From NCBI RefSeq assembly GCF_900188355.1, contig NZ_FZNX01000001.1, positions 481,754 to 545,753 of the forward strand: DNA of 64,000 bases. Direction: 5' to 3'. The notes beneath the pieces were generated by a model, which was given only the letters and a program-made list of their open reading frames with translations, was not told where the DNA came from and ran no database searches. The translations under genes were made by a program, and so were the position numbers. Below are positions 60,243 through 64,000 of this stretch, piece after piece (the stretch's first letter is position 1; each line of letters begins with the position of its first letter). This DNA is from Lutibacter flavus (lineage in GTDB: Bacteria; Bacteroidota; Bacteroidia; Flavobacteriales; Flavobacteriaceae).

Positions 60243-60987
60243 AGGTATTTTGTATTGATTTTGTAAGCAAATTATAAATTTCCTTTTGCTGTTTATTTAA
60301 AATTGCTTTGTGGTTTTTTATAGTTTTGGTATCGTTTCTTTTTGCAGGACCAGTTTGAGCCTTTAAAGGTGGTATTTCTACTATTTTTTTTGAAGTTTTT
60401 TCAATTAAAGGGTGCAAAATCTCAAAGGGAATTCCATTTTCTTCACAAATTTCATTTCCGATATGATATAAATGATTCACAAAATTATTTACAAAAACAG
60501 CTGCAACATGCAAATGTTTGCGTTGTTCAGAATTTATTAGATAATATTTTTTTGCAATAGATTTTGCTAATTTTTCCAGTAAATCTAAATCTGTTTTTGT
60601 TTCAGCCTCAATACAAATTGGAATAGATGTAAAATCAATTTTATTTTCTTTTGAAAATGTTTGTAAGGGGTAAAAAACACCTTTGTTAGATTTAGATTTT
60701 AATTCATTTAAATTGGCTGCCCCTGAAGTATGAACAACTAATTTATTTTTGAAATTTAATTTTGAAGAAACTTCTGAAATTGCATTATCTGCAACCGCAA
60801 CAACATAAATATCAGCAGCTTCCAATGCATTTAAGTTATCTGTTATTGCAGTTTTTGATTTTAAATATTGAATTTTATCAATACTTCTATTATAAACCTG
60901 AATAAGGTTAACAGCTTTATTATTTAACAAATTTTTTGTTAAATGAAAGGCTAAATTTCCACCACCAAGTAATACAACTTTAATCAT
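60226..60987 (-). CDS. Rossmann-fold DUF2520 protein
   Basis: 253 residues. The N-terminal dinucleotide-binding motif is VVLLGGGNLAFHLT. A pyrroline-carboxylate-reductase-like domain is followed by the helical DUF2520 part (HLHVAAVFVNNFVNHLY to AQTGPAKRNDT). The conserved GPAxRxD motif is characteristic. It probably uses NAD(P) on an unknown substrate. It is first in the DUF2520-kdsC-DUF2147 operon. Confidence 0.85.
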   Translation of the reverse strand: MIKVVLLGGGNLAFHLTKNLLNNKAVNLIQVYNRSIDKIQYLKSKTAITDNLNALEAADIYVVAVADNAISEVSSKLNFKNKLVVHTSGAANLNELKSKSNKGVFYPLQTFSKENKIDFTSIPICIEAETKTDLDLLEKLAKSIAKKYYLINSEQRKHLHVAAVFVNNFVNHLYHIGNEICEENGIPFEILHPLIEKTSKKIVEIPPLKAQTGPAKRNDTKTIKNHKAILNKQQKEIYNLLTKSIQNTYGKKL

Positions 60988-61018
60988 ATTGCGAAGATAC
61001 TTTAATTGTTATATATAA

Positions 61019-61053
61019 AAAAACTCCATCTTTTTTAAAAAGATGGAGTTTTT
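61019..61053 (-). terminator. Terminator of ppdK
   Basis: Seventeen-base complementary arms around AACTCCATCTT / AAGATGGAGTT with T-runs on both strands, directly after the ppdK stop on the minus strand. Confidence 0.88.
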
Positions 61054-61076
61054 ATAACTAACTAAAAAAACCTATA

Positions 61077-63806
61077 CTATGCTTGTTTTTTAATTACCGC
61101 CTGAGCCGAAGCTACACGTGCAATTGGAACTCTATAAGGAGAACAACTAACATAATTCATTCCGGTATTGTAACAAAATTCTACTGAACTTGGCTCACCA
61201 CCATGTTCACCACAAATACCAACTTTTAAGTCTGGTTTTGTCATTCTACCTTTTTCTGTACCCATTTTTACTAATTGTCCAACACCTTCTTGGTCAAGAA
61301 CTTCAAATGGATCAACTTTTAATATTCCTTTTTCTATATAAACTGGTAAGAATTTACCAGCATCATCTCTTGAATAACCAAATGCCATTTGAGTTAAATC
61401 ATTTGTTCCAAATGAGAAGAACTCAGCTTTAGCAGCAATTAAATCAGCTGTTAAAGCAGCTCTTGGAATTTCAATCATAGTACCTACTAAATATTCGATA
61501 GTATCATTTCTTTCTTCAAAAACTTTATTGGCTGTATCTCTAATAATTTTTTCTTGACTTTCAAATTCAGCCAAAGTACCAATTAAAGGAACCATAATTT
61601 CAGGTTTTGCTTCAATTCCTCTTTCTTTTAAATTTAAAGCAGCTTCAATAATTGCTCTTGCTTGCATTTCAGTAATTTCAGGATATGTAATTCCTAATCT
61701 ACAACCTCTATGACCTAGCATTGGGTTAAATTCTTCTAACTCTGCAATTTTACTTTTTACAGCTTCTAATGAAATATGCATTTCTTCAGCTAAATCTTTT
61801 TGAGTAGCTAAAACGTGAGGTACAAACTCATGTAAAGGTGGATCTAATAAACGAACTGTTACTGGAAGACCAGCCATTGCTTCAAAAATACCTTCAAAAT
61901 CTTCACGTTGCATTGGTAATAATTGGTCTAACGCTTGTTTTCTTCCTTTTACAGTATCTGAAAGTATCATTTCACGCATTGCCTTAATTCGGTCAACTTC
62001 AAAGAACATATGTTCAGTTCTTGTTAATCCAATACCTTGTGCTCCAAAACTACGAGCTACTTTTGCATCTTTAGGAGAGTCAGCATTTGTTCTAACTTTC
62101 ATTGTCGCAAATTTATCAGCCAATTCCATAATTTCAGCAAATTCTCCGCTTAATTCAGGCTCAATCGTTGCAACTTTTCCGTCAATAATATTTCCAGTAG
62201 AACCGTTTAATGAAATCCAATCACCTTCATGATATTCGTGACCATCAACTGTTAAAGTTCTATTTTTATAGTTTATTTTTAAAGCACCAGCACCAGAAAC
62301 ACAACATTTACCCATACCACGAGCAACAACAGCTGCGTGAGAAGTCATACCACCACGTGCAGTTAATATTCCTTTTGCAATATTCATTCCTTCTAAATCT
62401 TCAGGAGAAGTTTCTATACGAACTAGAATACTTGTTTTATATTTTGAAGCTTCATCAGCAAAAAATACAATTTGACCAGTTGCAGCTCCAGGAGAAGCAG
62501 GTAAACCTTGCGCAATTACATTAGATTTTTTTAAAGCTTTAGGATCAAAAACAGGATGTAATAATTCGTCTAATTTATTTGGTTCTATAGAAAGTAAGGC
62601 TTCTTTTTCAGTAATAGCACCTTCTTTTAATTTGTCAATTGCAATTTTTACCATTGCAGAACCAGTACGTTTACCATTTCTTGTTTGTAAAATCCAAAGT
62701 TTACCATCTTGCATAGTAAACTCCATATCTTGCATATCTTTATAATGATCTTCTAATTTTTGTTGGTAGTCATTTAACTCATTATAAATAGATGGCATTA
62801 ACTCTTCTAAAGAAGGGTAATTTGCTAATCTGTCATCTTCTTCAACCTTAGCTAATTCAGCCCAACGTAAAGAACCAACTTTAGTAATTTGTTGAGGAGT
62901 TCTTGTTCCAGCAACTACATCTTCACCTTGTGCATTGATTAAATATTCTCCATTGAAAAGATTTTCTCCAGTTCCAGCATCACGTGTAAAACAAACTCCT
63001 GTACCAGAATTGTCTCCCATATTTCCATAAACCATTGCTTGCACGTTTACAGCAGTTCCCCATTCACTTGGGTATCCATTCATATTTCTGTAATAAATAG
63101 CTCTATCACCGTTCCAACTATTAAAAACTGCCATAACAGCTCCCCATAATTGATCCCAAGGATTTGTAGGGAAATCATGACCAGTACGTTTTTTTACAGC
63201 ATCTTTAAAATCGTAAACTAAATCTTTTAAATCTTGTATTGTAAATTCTGTATCTAATTCAATATCTCTTTTATGTTTAAGAGCTTCCATTATTTCTTCA
63301 AAAGGATCAATATCTTCTTTAGATTCTGGTTTCATACCTAAAACAACATCACCGTACATTTGTATAAAACGTCTATATGAATCCCATGCGAAACGTTCGT
63401 TTCCAGATTTAATAGCTAAGCCTTCAACAACTTCATCGTTTAAACCTAAGTTTAATACAGTATCCATCATACCTGGCATAGAAACTCTTGCTCCAGAACG
63501 AACTGAAACTAATAAAGGGTTTTCTTTGTCTCCAAATTTTGATCCCATTATATTTTCAATATTCTCTATTGCTTTTTCAACTTCAGGAACAATCATACCA
63601 ACAACAGCATCTTTTCCTAATAGGTTATATTCAGTACAAACTTCTGTAGTAATTGTAAATCCTGGAGGAACAGGGATTCCAATTGCGCTCATTTCAGCTA
63701 AATTAGCTCCTTTACCACCTAATAGGTTTTTCATTGTACTATTACCATCAGTATTTTTATCTCCAAACTTGTATACTCTGGCTTTGACTTCTTGTATCGT
63801 CTCCAT
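61077..63806 (-). CDS. ppdK: Pyruvate, phosphate dikinase
   Basis: 909 residues. It interconverts pyruvate, ATP and phosphate with PEP, AMP and pyrophosphate. The N-terminal ATP-grasp domain starts LLGGKGANLAEM; the swivelling domain carries the phospho-histidine in GGMTSHAAVVARGMGK; the C-terminal TIM barrel has FGTNDLTQMAFGYSRDDAGK and CGEHGGEPSS. The threonine two residues before the catalytic His (T-S-H) is the site of regulatory phosphorylation in plants. An Fnr-type box lies at the promoter. Confidence 0.97.
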   Translation of the reverse strand: METIQEVKARVYKFGDKNTDGNSTMKNLLGGKGANLAEMSAIGIPVPPGFTITTEVCTEYNLLGKDAVVGMIVPEVEKAIENIENIMGSKFGDKENPLLVSVRSGARVSMPGMMDTVLNLGLNDEVVEGLAIKSGNERFAWDSYRRFIQMYGDVVLGMKPESKEDIDPFEEIMEALKHKRDIELDTEFTIQDLKDLVYDFKDAVKKRTGHDFPTNPWDQLWGAVMAVFNSWNGDRAIYYRNMNGYPSEWGTAVNVQAMVYGNMGDNSGTGVCFTRDAGTGENLFNGEYLINAQGEDVVAGTRTPQQITKVGSLRWAELAKVEEDDRLANYPSLEELMPSIYNELNDYQQKLEDHYKDMQDMEFTMQDGKLWILQTRNGKRTGSAMVKIAIDKLKEGAITEKEALLSIEPNKLDELLHPVFDPKALKKSNVIAQGLPASPGAATGQIVFFADEASKYKTSILVRIETSPEDLEGMNIAKGILTARGGMTSHAAVVARGMGKCCVSGAGALKINYKNRTLTVDGHEYHEGDWISLNGSTGNIIDGKVATIEPELSGEFAEIMELADKFATMKVRTNADSPKDAKVARSFGAQGIGLTRTEHMFFEVDRIKAMREMILSDTVKGRKQALDQLLPMQREDFEGIFEAMAGLPVTVRLLDPPLHEFVPHVLATQKDLAEEMHISLEAVKSKIAELEEFNPMLGHRGCRLGITYPEITEMQARAIIEAALNLKERGIEAKPEIMVPLIGTLAEFESQEKIIRDTANKVFEERNDTIEYLVGTMIEIPRAALTADLIAAKAEFFSFGTNDLTQMAFGYSRDDAGKFLPVYIEKGILKVDPFEVLDQEGVGQLVKMGTEKGRMTKPDLKVGICGEHGGEPSSVEFCYNTGMNYVSCSPYRVPIARVASAQAVIKKQA

Positions 63807-63849
63807 CTTAAAATTTTATATTTGTGTTAATCTCTTGTTTTAATGAGAA

Positions 63850-63857
63850 CAAATTTA
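63850..63857 (-). promoter_or_regulatory. -7 box TAAATTTG of ppdK
   Basis: Exact TAnnTTTG on the minus strand, 44 bases before the start codon. Confidence 0.55.
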
Positions 63858-63880
63858 AGCACAGTATTTAAAGTTTATTA

Positions 63881-63892
63881 TGATTTATGTCA
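63881..63892. promoter_or_regulatory. Crp/Fnr-type site TGAT-N4-GTCA upstream of ppdK
   Basis: One step from a perfect palindrome: a TGAT half-site and a TGAC half-site. The centre is 29.5 bp before the -7 box, one base off the spacing at ccoI and ccoS. Confidence 0.55.
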
Positions 63893-64000
63893 TTCTATTT
63901 TTCGATTTGTAATTTAAAGTAACTATTGTTACAGAAAAAGTCAAAACATACTATATTTCAGCACTTTATATATTTTAAATTATTATAAATGCAATTATTT

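Larger units (their letters stand above)
63807..64000. other. Promoter region of ppdK and window end, no gene seen
   Basis: 194 AT-rich bases with no ORF I can support. They hold the ppdK -7 box and a Crp/Fnr-like palindrome (listed separately). Confidence 0.7.

Overview
The window is AT-rich and gene-dense. It reads as a chromosomal segment of a member of the Bacteroidota, most likely a marine-type Flavobacteriaceae. The evidence is: promoter -7 boxes of the TAnnTTTG type instead of TATAAT and few Shine-Dalgarno sequences; a fused CcoN-CcoO cbb3 oxidase with a one-heme CcoP; a roughly 1100-residue SecA; OmpA/SusC-era style outer-membrane proteins with carboxypeptidase-regulatory N-domains; a type IX secretion C-terminal domain; and a CBS-like/alpha-oxoamine synthase gene pair of the kind tied to sulfonolipid synthesis. 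Genus is not determined. I found no tRNA, rRNA, CRISPR array, transposase, phage or integrase gene.

Layout. 1-4 kb: end of an oligopeptidase B gene, then a probable cysteate synthase and cysteate/serine acyltransferase pair. 4-15 kb: a respiratory island with an Fnr-type regulator divergent from ccoI, then ccoS-ccoNO-ccoQ-ccoP, ccoG-fixH-TauE/SafE-like, and two tandem PPK2 polyphosphate kinases. 15-20 kb (minus): secA, a DUF2795 protein, a cobalamin adenosyltransferase and a methyltransferase. 20-24 kb: a Wza/Wzc pair with a Tyr-Gly tail, convergent with hutI. 25-28 kb: pta-ackA. 28-33 kb: a T9SS-secreted repeat protein, fumC, an inverted-repeat element, and a class I fumarase. 33-41 kb: a tiny membrane protein, two outer-membrane receptor paralogues flanking arsC, a HAD hydrolase and prfB. 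41-48 kb: ltaE, an M28 peptidase, msrA, a cluster of degenerate palindromic repeats, small membrane proteins, a DUF937 protein, a DAACS symporter and a DCC protein. 48-54 kb: a MacAB-like export operon with three permeases, two of them a tandem duplication. 54-64 kb: a small coiled-coil protein, a beta-oxidation-type dehydrogenase operon, pcm, a PagL-like protein, a kdsC-like operon and ppdK.

The most interesting pattern is regulatory. A 12-bp palindrome TGAY-N4-RTCA recurs only at five intergenic positions that I noticed: the fnr/ccoI divergent promoter, ccoS, the hutI/pta divergent promoter, the 54.2-kb coiled-coil gene and ppdK. At ccoI and ccoS the palindrome centre lies exactly 28.5 bp before the -7 box, and at ppdK 29.5 bp. 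This spacing is what a class II Fnr/Crp activator would use. At the fnr gene itself the same box overlaps the core promoter, which suggests autorepression. I infer a low-oxygen regulon linking the high-affinity oxidase, acetate/ATP formation, pyruvate-PEP interconversion and one uncharacterised protein.
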